A DNA stretch of 64,000 bases, from positions 568,126 through 632,125 of the forward strand of contig JARGPU010000001.1 of assembly GCA_029210325.1 (NCBI GenBank), read 5' to 3'. The notes beneath the pieces are model-generated. The model had not been told where the DNA came from. It searched no databases and was given only the letters and a program-made list of their open reading frames with translations. The translations under genes and the position numbers were made by a program. Shown one piece after another: positions 1-8,670 of the stretch (the stretch's first letter is position 1; every line of letters starts with the position of its first letter). Source of the stretch: Alcanivoracaceae bacterium. Lineage in GTDB: Bacteria > Pseudomonadota > Gammaproteobacteria > Pseudomonadales > Alcanivoracaceae.

Positions 1-535
1 CCTCGCTGATGTGGATGCCACCTATGCCGAGTTGGGTGAGTTGGAATCCGCGGAGCTGGTCGACGCACTTGCTGACAGCTGGGCTCAGCTGAGTGAATTG
101 TACGATCAGGGGTTTGATGACCCGACGTCATTTCGCGATCACTACACCTCAGATGATATTCGTCTCAATCGTATCGCTTTGATCGAGGCGCTCGGTGACA
201 GGATTCCCAGCCCGCCTAACCCGGTGGCTTTGGCGGTGTTAATGGAGCGTACCGCCAGCGAATATATCTGGCGTGCCGAAGCGACCATGGGTGCGGGCAT
301 GAGCGCCACCGAGATTCTTGACCTGGAAACCATGGTGATGGATTTGGATGGTCAGTTCGAGAATCTGCGCGCACGCTATCCGCAGGATTCCAGTCTGCGT
401 TATGCCTATTCCCGCTATCAGTTTATTCGTGGTTCGCTGCTGAATTACAACTCCGACACGGTGCCCTATCTGGTGGACCGTTATTCCAGCGACATTACGG
501 AAGTGATGCGCAAGATGGAGCGCATCAAGTCATAA
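1..535 (+). CDS. C-terminal part of an uncharacterised protein
   Basis: The reading frame is open from the first bases of the window (codons from position 2), so the true start lies outside. The GTG at 11 is only the first possible internal start. The visible 174+ residues are acidic and look largely helical, with many Leu, Glu and Asp, no membrane segment and no motif I recognise. It ends at 535 and overlaps the convergent desulfhydrase-like gene by 6 bp. I do not recognise a family; it may be a TPR-like or coiled helical protein. Confidence 0.6.
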   Translation, partial: LADVDATYAELGELESAELVDALADSWAQLSELYDQGFDDPTSFRDHYTSDDIRLNRIALIEALGDRIPSPPNPVALAVLMERTASEYIWRAEATMGAGMSATEILDLETMVMDLDGQFENLRARYPQDSSLRYAYSRYQFIRGSLLNYNSDTVPYLVDRYSSDITEVMRKMERIKS

Positions 536-1525
536 CTCATTGCCGCGGGCAAACGTTTGCCAGAATAGCACCGGTTGCCGGTGCTGTCTGGTTAGCGTCA
601 GAGCGGCAGCGAAGGCCTTGCCGCTGTAGGTGCTTTCAAGTTCCAGACCATTTCTGCCACCACTGCTGATGGCGTGGCGCGCATCAGCAGTGGCCACCCC
701 GTAACCTCCACCAAAATACTCTTCATGCCAAAGCCACTGTGCTGTGCATTTTTCAGGCAGTGTGCTGTCTGCATTACGCAGTGAGCGCCAGACCTGATCA
801 ACCATGCCGCTGACCACATCGGGATGACATGCAGTGAAAGGGCCAACCTTGGCCGGCGCTACCTGTATGGCGTGAATGGTAACCTGCGGTAATACCAATG
901 CGGCTCCGGCGATAATTCCTGCCACCGTGGCGCCGCTGCCTGCAGCAACCACAATATGTTTTGGCGCTGGCAATTCGCCGTTACGGATTTGCAGGTCAAG
1001 CTCGAGCATGGCATTGACGTAGGCAAAGGTTGCCACCGGAGCGGAGCAGCCGGCATAGAGAAAATAGCTTTTCCGATCAAGCCGCCGCGGATGCAAATAC
1101 CAGTTCAGTGCGGCTGAAAAAAGACTGCCTCTTGCCGTCAGTGTGGCACCGGCGCTACGCATTATTCGCTGATTCAGCCTGACGATGTCGGTTTCCGGCT
1201 GCGGAAAGGTAATCACCTCGCAGTGCAAGTTTTCGCGCTGACACATTAGTGCGGTAGCCACCCCGGCATTGGTGCCGGTGGCCCCCATGGTAATGACTCT
1301 GTTGGCCTGACGATGGCGAATGTCGGCCAGAACAAATTCAAGTTTGCGCGGCTTGTTACCGCCTTGATCGCTGCGGGTTAGGTCATCTCGTTTGATAAAC
1401 AGAAGGTCGCTTTCGGCGAACGCTTCCACGGCGGTCGGTAGCTCACACAGCTCTACCGGGTGCAGCGATGACAGGGCGGGAAAACGTAGTAGCAGTGGAA
1501 AGTGCTCAGCGGCCATGTCCGGCAT
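530..1525 (-). CDS. D-cysteine desulfhydrase / ACC deaminase family PLP enzyme
   Basis: The 331-aa protein belongs to the fold-type II PLP enzymes related to D-cysteine desulfhydrase and ACC deaminase, which open D-cysteine or cyclic amino acids to a keto acid and ammonia. The signature GGNKPRKLEF is at residues 55-64, with Lys58 as the likely PLP Schiff-base lysine, and GSGATVAGI near residue 195 matches the phosphate-binding glycine loop. There is no signal peptide, so it should be cytosolic, unlike its two operon partners. It overlaps the upstream PLP-enzyme gene by 20 bp, so the two are probably translationally coupled. The exact substrate cannot be told from sequence. Starts at 1525 or 1516 are both possible; neither has a good ribosome site. 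Confidence 0.85.
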   Translation of the reverse strand: MPDMAAEHFPLLLRFPALSSLHPVELCELPTAVEAFAESDLLFIKRDDLTRSDQGGNKPRKLEFVLADIRHRQANRVITMGATGTNAGVATALMCQRENLHCEVITFPQPETDIVRLNQRIMRSAGATLTARGSLFSAALNWYLHPRRLDRKSYFLYAGCSAPVATFAYVNAMLELDLQIRNGELPAPKHIVVAAGSGATVAGIIAGAALVLPQVTIHAIQVAPAKVGPFTACHPDVVSGMVDQVWRSLRNADSTLPEKCTAQWLWHEEYFGGGYGVATADARHAISSGGRNGLELESTYSGKAFAAALTLTRQHRQPVLFWQTFARGNEL

Positions 1526-2786
1526 CCAGAGGGGGCCACCATTGCGCTTGCCGCTGGCCGTCCAGCGCCAGCAGATCGCCGAACTGAAGCAGCACTGCCT
1601 CGCTTTGCGTGGGGCGCAGGAATATCCAGTCGTCGACGCTTAGCTGTTGCGATGCAGAGCCATTGAGCATCATCTGATTGGAGCTGCTGCCGTACAGGCT
1701 GTTCTCGCTCAGCCCGGCGGGTGACTCTGGTTTGGCCATCCATTTACCGCCATAAATAAACAGTGTGGTGGCCCGATTCGGGTCCCAGCTCTGCCATAGG
1801 CTGCCGATGGGCAATGGCCCGGGCATGGTCAGGCCGTCGAGTTTTTTCAGTACTGGCGTTGCGATAAAGGCGGCTGGCTGAAAGTCTTCCAGCAGCGGTA
1901 AGTCAAAGTCCGTACCCTTGACCAGACAAGAGCCAGCCGAGACTTCGTTCAGCGGCGAACTCTCGTCATGTAAGCGAATAGTCGGGCTGCCCGCACCGTT
2001 GAGGATTAAATCGTCGCGCCACAGGTCGCTGTGCTGATTGCGGATGCGATCCACAAAAGACTGGTAAATGGCATTGGATTTGCGCAGCGAAGTTTCCGTG
2101 CTTTCAATAAATCCGGGCATCTTGCCAACGTGGGCGTCATAACCCATCAGGCCTGCCAACTGCAGGTGCTGTGGGTGCTGGCGGATCAGGTTGAGCAGGC
2201 TATCAATATCTTCAGCCTGCCGTAGGCCACCGCGATGCAGGCCTACATCAATTTCGATACTGATTCGAAAGCGTTGCTGCAGCGATTGGGCCAGTGCCAG
2301 ATACTGTTCAAGGCGCGCCAGGCTATCTATCAACCACTGCACCTGCGCGGCGGGGTCAAAGCCGTTGTCGGGCTCCAGCTCGGCATAAAACTGTGCCGCC
2401 GCAGCAACCGGCATTGGCTTGCCTAAAAGAAGGTCGGCACCAGGTTCCGCTGCCGCCAGCGCATTCATAAACGGTTGGTGAAAAGTCATCAGCCGCTGCG
2501 AGCCGGTGAGCGCCATCACTTCGCGAATCAACGCCAGCGACGGCAGTGACTTGGCAACAATGCGAAATGCTTTGCCGGCGGGCAGGTTTTCGATCAGTCG
2601 TTCGCAGTTGGCAGCTAGTCGCTGACGATCAATGATGAGTAACGGACGCCCGGCGCCGAGGGACTGCAGTGTGCTCTGCAGATTAGAAAAATAATCATTG
2701 TGTGGCGCGCCGCGATCACCCGGCTTTAGCCACCATGCGCCGAGGCCCACTGCAGCAGCGCCGATTAGAAACTGACGGCGCTTCAT
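1506..2786 (-). CDS. Exported alanine-racemase-fold (DSD1-like) PLP enzyme
   Basis: The 426-aa protein has a Tat-like N-terminus (MKRRQFLIGAAAVGLGAWW), then a fold-type III PLP barrel like D-threonine aldolase or D-serine dehydratase. Lys79 in RIVAKSLPSL is the likely PLP lysine, and GYDAHVG (about residues 215-221) and the Asn-Gly-Ala-Gly-Ser-Pro-Thr block are typical of the DSD1-like group. The C-terminal part corresponds to the small beta domain that in this group can carry a metal site. The family cleaves or deaminates D-hydroxy amino acids. It lies between the FAD oxidase (4-bp overlap) and the desulfhydrase-like gene (20-bp overlap), so the three form an operon. The substrate is unknown. 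Confidence 0.8.
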   Translation of the reverse strand: MKRRQFLIGAAAVGLGAWWLKPGDRGAPHNDYFSNLQSTLQSLGAGRPLLIIDRQRLAANCERLIENLPAGKAFRIVAKSLPSLALIREVMALTGSQRLMTFHQPFMNALAAAEPGADLLLGKPMPVAAAAQFYAELEPDNGFDPAAQVQWLIDSLARLEQYLALAQSLQQRFRISIEIDVGLHRGGLRQAEDIDSLLNLIRQHPQHLQLAGLMGYDAHVGKMPGFIESTETSLRKSNAIYQSFVDRIRNQHSDLWRDDLILNGAGSPTIRLHDESSPLNEVSAGSCLVKGTDFDLPLLEDFQPAAFIATPVLKKLDGLTMPGPLPIGSLWQSWDPNRATTLFIYGGKWMAKPESPAGLSENSLYGSSSNQMMLNGSASQQLSVDDWIFLRPTQSEAVLLQFGDLLALDGQRQAQWWPPLDAGHGR

Positions 2787-4153
2787 GCCGCAGGCTCGCC
2801 AAGAATATGGCGCAAGTGAGCGTTCAGCAGCTTGCCTTGGGGGTCAAGCTGGCGGCGTAGCGTGCGGAAGGTTTCAAGCCCCGGATGCACGTTGGCAAGG
2901 CTGGCGGCATCCATAGTATGTAACTTGCCCCAGTGTGGACGGCCCTCATAACGTTGCATGATCGGCTCCACTGCATTGAACAGGGTGTTGTATTCCTGAC
3001 GGTGATACTGGTGCACCGATATCGAGGCACCCGGACGGCCTCTGAACATGCCGATCAGGCTATTGTCCGCGGCGGTGTAGCGAAACTCGATGGGAAAAAA
3101 TACATTCATACGGTCGTTGCGAATTTTTGCGCAAACTTCTTCAAGACATTCCAGGCCTTTATCCAGCGGCACCGTATATTCCATTTCATTAAAAGGCACG
3201 CTGCGTTTCTGAGCATAAATGACGTGGGCCGGGCCGCGCCGGATTTCTTCCTCGACAAAGAACGTTACCGCTTTCTGGATTGCCGGAATCAGCCAAGGTG
3301 CTTTCATGGACACGTCGCTGGCCAGCTCCAACAATTCGTTGCTGTCCGCCTCTGCCGGAGGGGTGTCCGGCTCATCGGTGGTACGGGTGATTTTGACAAT
3401 GGCGGTTTCGCCACGGGGGAAAGCAAAGAATTCCAGATTACGAGTTTTGTCGTGCTCCCGTTCCATCAGATCCATGGCATCGCGCAGGCCCATTACCCGG
3501 GTTTCATCTTGCAACCGATAGGCGGGTACATTTTTAAAGGTCAGTTCGGTAACGATGCCAAGGGCGCCGAGGGAGGCGCAGGCGGCGCGAAACAGATCGC
3601 CATCCGCCTCGCTCAGTTCCAGCACTTCGCCATCCACGGTCATCAGGCGCATGCCGGCGAGCATACCGGACAGGCTTGGCAGTGAGGTGCCGGTGCCATG
3701 GGTGGAAGTGGCCACGGCCCCCGCCAGTGACTGCAGGTTGATGTCCGGCTCGTTCATAAAGCTCTGACCGATCTCCCAGTTTTGAGCGCTGGCCATGCCG
3801 ATGCGGGTGCCGGGGCCGAAGCTGGCGGTAAGGGCATCGGCGTTATGCCGGCGCATGCCGCTCATGCCCTCAAGGGAAATCATGGTGTGGTCGGTGGGCA
3901 CCAGACCGCTAAATGAATGGCTGCCACCGAACACTCGTACCGTACCGCTGGCTGCCTTCAGGATCTGCCGCAGGGCGTCCTCATCCATGGGGAAGTGCAT
4001 GGCCTCCGGGCTGGCGACCTGATTGCCGGACCAGTTCTGCCAATGCAAGGCGCTGCCGGCGTTGGCCAGTAGCCGGCCGGGCAGGGCCATGGCGCCGGCG
4101 CCCAGCATCATGGCTTTAAGTAGTGCCCGCCGTTGCAGGTTGATGGTCATCAT
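2783..4153 (-). CDS. Exported FAD-linked D-arabinono-1,4-lactone oxidase family protein
   Basis: The 456-aa protein starts with a Tat-like leader (LQRRALLKAMMLGAGAMALP), followed by a VAO-type FAD-binding domain (VRVFGGSHSFSGL; the glycine-rich GPGTRIG; THGTGTS around residue 155) and an ALO-type C-terminal domain ending with the family motif GRPHWGKLH. Family members oxidise aldonolactones or polyols with oxygen, giving hydrogen peroxide. The usual flavinylated His of ALO enzymes is not evident here (GGSHSFSG has His two residues after the glycines and may serve). It is the first gene of a three-gene operon; its stop overlaps the start of the next gene. A strong palindrome sits 19-40 bp upstream of the start. 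Confidence 0.85.
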   Translation of the reverse strand: MMTINLQRRALLKAMMLGAGAMALPGRLLANAGSALHWQNWSGNQVASPEAMHFPMDEDALRQILKAASGTVRVFGGSHSFSGLVPTDHTMISLEGMSGMRRHNADALTASFGPGTRIGMASAQNWEIGQSFMNEPDINLQSLAGAVATSTHGTGTSLPSLSGMLAGMRLMTVDGEVLELSEADGDLFRAACASLGALGIVTELTFKNVPAYRLQDETRVMGLRDAMDLMEREHDKTRNLEFFAFPRGETAIVKITRTTDEPDTPPAEADSNELLELASDVSMKAPWLIPAIQKAVTFFVEEEIRRGPAHVIYAQKRSVPFNEMEYTVPLDKGLECLEEVCAKIRNDRMNVFFPIEFRYTAADNSLIGMFRGRPGASISVHQYHRQEYNTLFNAVEPIMQRYEGRPHWGKLHTMDAASLANVHPGLETFRTLRRQLDPQGKLLNAHLRHILGEPAA

Positions 4154-4171
4154 TGGAAAGCCCTCGCATCA

Positions 4172-4193
4172 TTGTGGCACCATGGTACCACAA
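4172..4193. promoter_or_regulatory. Palindromic operator candidate upstream of the oxidase-racemase operon
   Basis: A 22-bp inverted repeat, TTGTGG-N10-CCACAA, has matching bases at 20 of 22 positions; the inner part is ACCATGGT. It lies 19-40 bp upstream of the oxidase start at 4153, where a repressor would block transcription. A 13-bp piece of the same element (ATTGTGGCRCCAT) recurs at 5388-5400 just before the phosphatase gene. That this is a protein-binding site is inference. Confidence 0.5.
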
Positions 4194-4239
4194 CTATTGT
4201 GTCTGGCCAGTTATCTGTGCGGGTCAGCAGCCCTGTGAG

Positions 4240-5166
4240 TTAACCATGTGGATAGTGCTCGCCAGTCAGCTGCTCTGACAACTGCCACAGGCGCTGGCCT
4301 TTTTCTGCATCCTGAGCATAGCGCCGCGCCCGGGCCGGGGCCGGTGCCCCCATGGCTTCGAACCAGCCTCTCGGGCCGTAGTAATGTCCGCCCTCGGCGT
4401 TCGCAGAGGTGGCGGCATACAGGGTAGGCCAGGCCCCTTTTTCGGCGCTCTGGGTAAACAGCGGCCAGACCAAGTCTACGACCTTGCCGATCTTTAAAGG
4501 GCTTTGCTCGACAATGCCGGGCACGGCCAGGTTGGTGTTGGAAATCCCCGGGTGGCAGGCCAGTGAACGGGTCAATGCTCCCGCTTGCTGCAGCCGTCGA
4601 TCGAGTTCAATGGCAAACATCAGATTGGCCAGCTTCGATTGGGCGTAGGCCTTCTGCCGACCGTACTCACCCTGCAAGGTCAGATTGTCGAAATGAATCT
4701 TGCCGCCCCGATGGGCAATGCTGCTCACCGTGACAATACGCGACCCCGGCACCTTCTCCATCCGCTCAAGCAACTGCAGGGTCAGGGTGAAGTGACCAAA
4801 GTGGTTGGTGCCGATCTGTTGTTCAAAGCCGTCCTCGGTGAGGCCTTCTTCAAGCCACATAAGCCCGGCATTGTTGAGCAGCAGATCTATCTTTTCTTGT
4901 TGATGACGAATCAGGGTGGCTGCGTCACGCACGCTTTTCTGGCTGGAAAGATCAAGCGGCACAAAGGATAGCGAAGCGTTTGGAATATCCGCACGAATCT
5001 CTGCCATTGCCTGGCGAGCCTTCTTTTCATTGCGGCACGCCATCACCACATGGGCGCCACGCTGGGCCAGTTCACGGGTGGCATGAAAGCCGATGCCACT
5101 ATTGGCGCCGGTGATCACGGCGACACGGCCATCCTGTGGCGGAATCTGATTCGGGGTCCAGCTCAT
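4240..5166 (-). CDS. Short-chain dehydrogenase (retinol-dehydrogenase-like)
   Basis: The 308-aa Rossmann-fold oxidoreductase has the cofactor motif TGANSGIG at residues 19-26, NNAG, a Ser in VSSIAHR and the catalytic YAQSK. The length, and Arg45 after the second strand (MACRNEKKA), fit the classical/extended SDRs related to retinol dehydrogenases that prefer NADP. It has a good ribosome site (AAGGAGAAATC) before the ATG. It is transcribed away from the phosphatase gene and lies 86 bp upstream of the oxidase operon on the same strand, so it may have its own promoter or share one. The substrate is unknown. Confidence 0.85.
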   Translation of the reverse strand: MSWTPNQIPPQDGRVAVITGANSGIGFHATRELAQRGAHVVMACRNEKKARQAMAEIRADIPNASLSFVPLDLSSQKSVRDAATLIRHQQEKIDLLLNNAGLMWLEEGLTEDGFEQQIGTNHFGHFTLTLQLLERMEKVPGSRIVTVSSIAHRGGKIHFDNLTLQGEYGRQKAYAQSKLANLMFAIELDRRLQQAGALTRSLACHPGISNTNLAVPGIVEQSPLKIGKVVDLVWPLFTQSAEKGAWPTLYAATSANAEGGHYYGPRGWFEAMGAPAPARARRYAQDAEKGQRLWQLSEQLTGEHYPHG

Positions 5167-5262
5167 GATTTCTCCTTAATCGAAATGGCAAAGACGAGCA
5201 GGGCAGTGTGCCCAAGTTGTGCGGCGGCCGCACGGTACAGGTGCGCCAATTATTATTCTTTC

Positions 5263-5298
5263 GGTGTCACAAAGGGTGTCACAAAGGGTGTCACCAAA
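5263..5298. repeat. Three direct 12-bp repeats in the SDR / phoX divergent promoter region
   Basis: GGTGTCACAAAG occurs twice (5263-5274, 5275-5286) followed by GGTGTCACCAAA (5287-5298). The core GTGTCAC repeats every 12 bp, close to one DNA turn. It lies between divergent genes, 97 bp from the SDR start and 134 bp from the phosphatase start. The core resembles the Pho-box heptamer, but Pho boxes repeat every 11 bp, so PhoB binding is only a suggestion. Confidence 0.7.
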
Positions 5299-5431
5299 CT
5301 GCATTCTGGCTGCCATAAATCTGCTGCCGCTTTTTAACCATTCCGACCATGTTCCGTCATAACCGAATCCTAATCTCGCATCACGCCATTGTGGCGCCAT
5401 TCCAACATTGTGCCTGTTTCGAGGAAACGTC

Positions 5432-7501
5432 ATGACTATTCAGGAAAATATTGATCAGCAGCTGATTGATAGCGGCAGTGAGCCGATGTCCAATCTGTCC
5501 TCCAACACCCATATGGCGGATATTATTCAAGCCCGTTTTTCACGCCGCACGGTGCTGCAAGGCACATTGGGTGTGGCCGCCGTGGGCTTTCTCGGCGCAA
5601 GCTTAAGCGGCTGCGGTGGTGATTCCAGCTCCGGTGATGCCAGCAAGAACTTGCCGGCGCCGCGAATCAGCTTTAACGCAATCCCGATTTCCCGCGCCGA
5701 CACCATTACTTTGCCTGCGGGCTATCAGTGGGCGCCACTGATTCCGTGGGGCACGCCGATCCTGGGTAGTTTCCCCGCATTTCGGGATGACGGCATGAAC
5801 ACCGGCGCTGAGCAATTGCAGCAGGTTGGCTCGCATCATGATGGCATGCACTTCTTTCCCATCGATGGTGCCTCCGATCATGGTTTGCTGGTGTTGAACC
5901 ATGAGTATATTGATTCAAGAGTTTTTCATGCCAACGGCCCCACTGCGGCGCCCCGTCCGCAGGATGAAGTGCTCAAGGAAATGGCTGCCCACGGTGTTTC
6001 TGTTGTGGAAGTACGTCGTAGCGCAGCCGGTGGTTCTAACTGGGAGGTGGTTGCTGGCGTTTATAACCGTCGTGTCACCGCGCTGACCGAGATGGAAATG
6101 CGTGGCCCGGTTCGTGGCAATGACAAGCTGAAAACAAAGTTCAGCCCCACCGGCGTGCTTGCCCGCGGCACGTTGAATAATTGCTCGCATGGTTACACTC
6201 CGTGGGGCACCTACCTGACCTGTGAAGAAAACTGGTCGGGCTACTTCCGTAACTCCACCGACGATTCTGCCAGCCGCCCGCGCGAGCAATTTCGTTATGG
6301 CGTGCCCCATTCCGGTCAGACCAGCCGCTACCAGTGGGAAACCGCCACTCCGGCACTGGGCAACAACCTCAGCGCCCGTTTCGATTGCGGCTCAACCGGC
6401 GCCTCAGCTGTAGAAGACTTCCGCAATGAAGCCAACACCATGGGCTGGATTGTGGAGATCGACCCGTTTGATCCGTTCTCCACACCGAAAAAGCGCACCA
6501 CCATGGGCCGCTTTGGTCATGAAGGCATCGTCTTCGCGGCCCCGGTAGTGGGTGAGCCGGTAGTGTTCTATTCCGGTGACGACGCCCGTAACGAGTACAT
6601 CTACAAGTTTGTCAGCAAAAACGTCTACCAGCAGGGAATGCGTGGCGATGATTTGCTCGACGAAGGTGTTCTGTATGTTGCCAAGTTCAATAGCGATGGT
6701 TCGGGTGAGTGGTTGGCGCTGGATCTGGATGACGCCACTTTCGCGGCGGCGGTCACTGCAGCAGATGGCAACGTGGTTAGCGGAATTAACTTCGACGGCT
6801 TTGCCAATCAGGGCGACGTGCTGCTGAATACCCGTTTGGCCGCTGATATCGCCGGCGCTACCAAAATGGATCGTCCAGAGTGGGGTGCAGTATGCCCGCG
6901 CACCGGCATGGTCTATTTCGCCCTGACTAACAACTCCAGTCGCGCCACCACGGACGAAGCCAATCCGCGCGCCAGCAACACCACTGGCCACATCATCCGC
7001 TGGCTGGAAGATGGCAGCTCAGCAGCTACCTCGTTCCAGTGGGATATTTTCATGCTGGCTGGCGGCACCGGTGGTCCGATGGCAGGTGCAGTGTTCCCTG
7101 GCGATGCTTCAGAAATTGCCCTGACTGATGACAACGTGGTCGCCAGCCCGGACGGCATCTGGTTTGACGATGCTGGCATGCTTTGGATTCAAACGGATAT
7201 GTCTGGCAACCAACAGGCAGGCCTGAGCGCCGATGGCGACTTCGGTAACAACCAGATGCTCGCTGCGGAAACCGATACCGGCGTGATCAAGCGCTTCCTG
7301 GTGGGGCCGAAGGATTGCGAAGTGACCGGCGTGGTGATGACGCCGGATCGCAAGACCATGTTCGTTAATATCCAGCATCCAGGCGATCGTTCGCAGCCGG
7401 GTGAGTTTACCTCTAACTTCCCCGCTAACGACGGTGTCAGTCGGCCCCGTTCTACCACGGTGGTTATTACCCGCACGGACGGCGGTGAGATTGGAGTTTG
7501 A
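5432..7501 (+). CDS. PhoX-family (DUF839) alkaline phosphatase-like protein
   Basis: The protein is 689 aa from the ATG at 5432, chosen because GAGGAAACGTC precedes it; a longer frame from TTG 5408 has no ribosome site. It has an unusually long N-terminal region, then a Tat-type leader (FSRRTVLQGTLGVAAVGFLG) and SGCGG, so it may be Tat-exported and possibly lipid-anchored. The rest matches the DUF839/PhoX beta-propeller family: LLVLNHEY, GTLNNCSHGYTPWGTYLTCEEN, GRFGHEG, PEWGAVCPRTGMVYFALTNN and the C-terminal TPDRKTMFVNIQHPG. PhoX enzymes are calcium/iron monoesterases that release phosphate outside the cytoplasm. Whether this paralogue is a true PhoX or one of the many uncharacterised relatives cannot be told here. 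It stands alone, with a terminator after it. Confidence 0.85.
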   Translation: MTIQENIDQQLIDSGSEPMSNLSSNTHMADIIQARFSRRTVLQGTLGVAAVGFLGASLSGCGGDSSSGDASKNLPAPRISFNAIPISRADTITLPAGYQWAPLIPWGTPILGSFPAFRDDGMNTGAEQLQQVGSHHDGMHFFPIDGASDHGLLVLNHEYIDSRVFHANGPTAAPRPQDEVLKEMAAHGVSVVEVRRSAAGGSNWEVVAGVYNRRVTALTEMEMRGPVRGNDKLKTKFSPTGVLARGTLNNCSHGYTPWGTYLTCEENWSGYFRNSTDDSASRPREQFRYGVPHSGQTSRYQWETATPALGNNLSARFDCGSTGASAVEDFRNEANTMGWIVEIDPFDPFSTPKKRTTMGRFGHEGIVFAAPVVGEPVVFYSGDDARNEYIYKFVSKNVYQQGMRGDDLLDEGVLYVAKFNSDGSGEWLALDLDDATFAAAVTAADGNVVSGINFDGFANQGDVLLNTRLAADIAGATKMDRPEWGAVCPRTGMVYFALTNNSSRATTDEANPRASNTTGHIIRWLEDGSSAATSFQWDIFMLAGGTGGPMAGAVFPGDASEIALTDDNVVASPDGIWFDDAGMLWIQTDMSGNQQAGLSADGDFGNNQMLAAETDTGVIKRFLVGPKDCEVTGVVMTPDRKTMFVNIQHPGDRSQPGEFTSNFPANDGVSRPRSTTVVITRTDGGEIGV

Positions 7502-7521
7502 TGTAATTTGCTTGTGCTGAT

Positions 7522-7549
7522 ATGCCCGGCCTTGTGCCGGGCATTTTTT
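7522..7549 (+). terminator. Intrinsic terminator after the PhoX-family gene
   Basis: ATGCCCGGC-CTTGT-GCCGGGCAT forms a 9-bp stem (7522-7530 with 7536-7544), followed by a run of T. It overlaps the last codon of the convergent CPBP gene. Confidence 0.85.
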
Positions 7550-8351
7550 ATTGGCCAGGAAGCTGGCCGCGCTGGAATAGGGACAACAGATCCATGCTCA
7601 CCGCCAGACAAACATGGACAAATACACCGCCCCAGATGGAGCGGCTAAGGCTGGCCAGCACGCACAGAATAAGTCCGAACAACAACGAGCCGGCACATTC
7701 CAGAAACGGTTTGGGTAAATGAATGGTGAGATACACCAAACTGGATACGTAAATAGAGCCAATACCCAGGGACGGTTGCAGACCGCGCAACAGAAAGCCG
7801 CGATAGAAAAACTCAATGCAGAAAAACTGCATCACATAGATCAGCTCCCACAGCAGCAGGTCAGTCCAGCTACGGCCGGCGAGGTGATAAAAAGGATAGG
7901 TGTTTAAAAAGGTGCTGTTGAACGAAGCCAGAATGGCCATGCCGGCCATGATGCCGCCGAAGATTGCGTAGTAACGCCAGTGCAGCAACACGTCATTCAG
8001 GCGCAGTCCGTATTCCATAGGCGATTCGCGCAGTAGCAGCTTGATCGCCAGTACCGGCACCAGTACATAACCAATCAGCAACCACATGCCCCACCAGGCA
8101 TGGCCCGACAGGGTTCCCCAGGGGGACTGGCGCAGCCAGCGAAACCAGGGCGCGACGGATTGGTCGGTAACATTGGCAAACCATTGCAGGCCTTCACCAA
8201 GGCTGGTTTGGATGGCAAGGTAGTGATTGATGATCAGCGCTACGGAGGTGACCACCGCCACAATCAGCATGCGCCGGTGATCAACTGCAGCGGGAAGCGG
8301 TTGTTGCAGCAGAGTGCGGATGGGGGTCAGTAAGCCTGGTCCAGCGGCCAC
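7548..8351 (-). CDS. CPBP family intramembrane metalloprotease
   Basis: The 267-aa polytopic membrane protein has six to eight hydrophobic segments. The CPBP/Abi motif appears as IEFFYRGFL (about residues 178-186), where the usual EExxxR has become EFxxR, followed by the second motif HLPKPFLE and an N-rich-equivalent last helix (GGVFVHVCLAVSMDLL). Family members cleave prenylated or membrane-embedded substrates, or act in bacteriocin self-immunity. Loss of the second Glu of EExxxR is seen in some subgroups but makes catalysis less certain. The gene lies 3 bp after the DUF1244 gene and is probably cotranscribed with it. Confidence 0.8.
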   Translation of the reverse strand: MAAGPGLLTPIRTLLQQPLPAAVDHRRMLIVAVVTSVALIINHYLAIQTSLGEGLQWFANVTDQSVAPWFRWLRQSPWGTLSGHAWWGMWLLIGYVLVPVLAIKLLLRESPMEYGLRLNDVLLHWRYYAIFGGIMAGMAILASFNSTFLNTYPFYHLAGRSWTDLLLWELIYVMQFFCIEFFYRGFLLRGLQPSLGIGSIYVSSLVYLTIHLPKPFLECAGSLLFGLILCVLASLSRSIWGGVFVHVCLAVSMDLLSLFQRGQLPGQ

Positions 8352-8354
8352 GGT

Positions 8355-8639
8355 TCAGTCCTTTGGTGGCGCAAACCTGGCCAGTTGCTCCGGCGTTGCC
8401 TCGGTCTGATATTTCGCTTTCCACTGGTCGTAGGGCATGCCGTAGACGATTTCCCGGGCGGCGTTCTGGTCGATAGCCACGCCCTGCTCGTCAGCTGCGG
8501 CTACGTACCACTTGGACAAACAGTTGCGGCAGAATCCGGCCAGATTCATCAGTTCAATATTTTGTACGTCCTTGCGGCTGTCCAGATGCTCCAGCAGGCG
8601 GCGGAACACGGCGGCTTCGATGGCGGTGGTGTCAGTCAT
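8355..8639 (-). CDS. DUF1244 family protein
   Basis: The 94-aa cytosolic protein matches the DUF1244 family over its full length, with the family pattern NLAGFCRNCLSKWY (two Cys three residues apart, a possible metal or redox pair) and EIVYGMPYDQWKAKYQ. The function is unknown. It has a ribosome site (AGGGAGCCGAC) and lies 40 bp downstream of the rho terminator, with the CPBP gene 3 bp after it. Confidence 0.85.
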   Translation of the reverse strand: MTDTTAIEAAVFRRLLEHLDSRKDVQNIELMNLAGFCRNCLSKWYVAAADEQGVAIDQNAAREIVYGMPYDQWKAKYQTEATPEQLARFAPPKD

Positions 8640-8670
8640 GTCGGCTCCCTGAAAATAAAAACAGATGATA

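Noticed and set aside
2933-3685. Plus-strand ORF of 250 codons antisense to the FAD oxidase
   Set aside because: Shadow of a gene with clear FAD-oxidase motifs on the other strand.
5263-5298. The three 12-bp repeats as a CRISPR or a canonical Pho box
   Set aside because: There are no spacers, and the spacing is 12 rather than 11 bp; kept only as a direct repeat.
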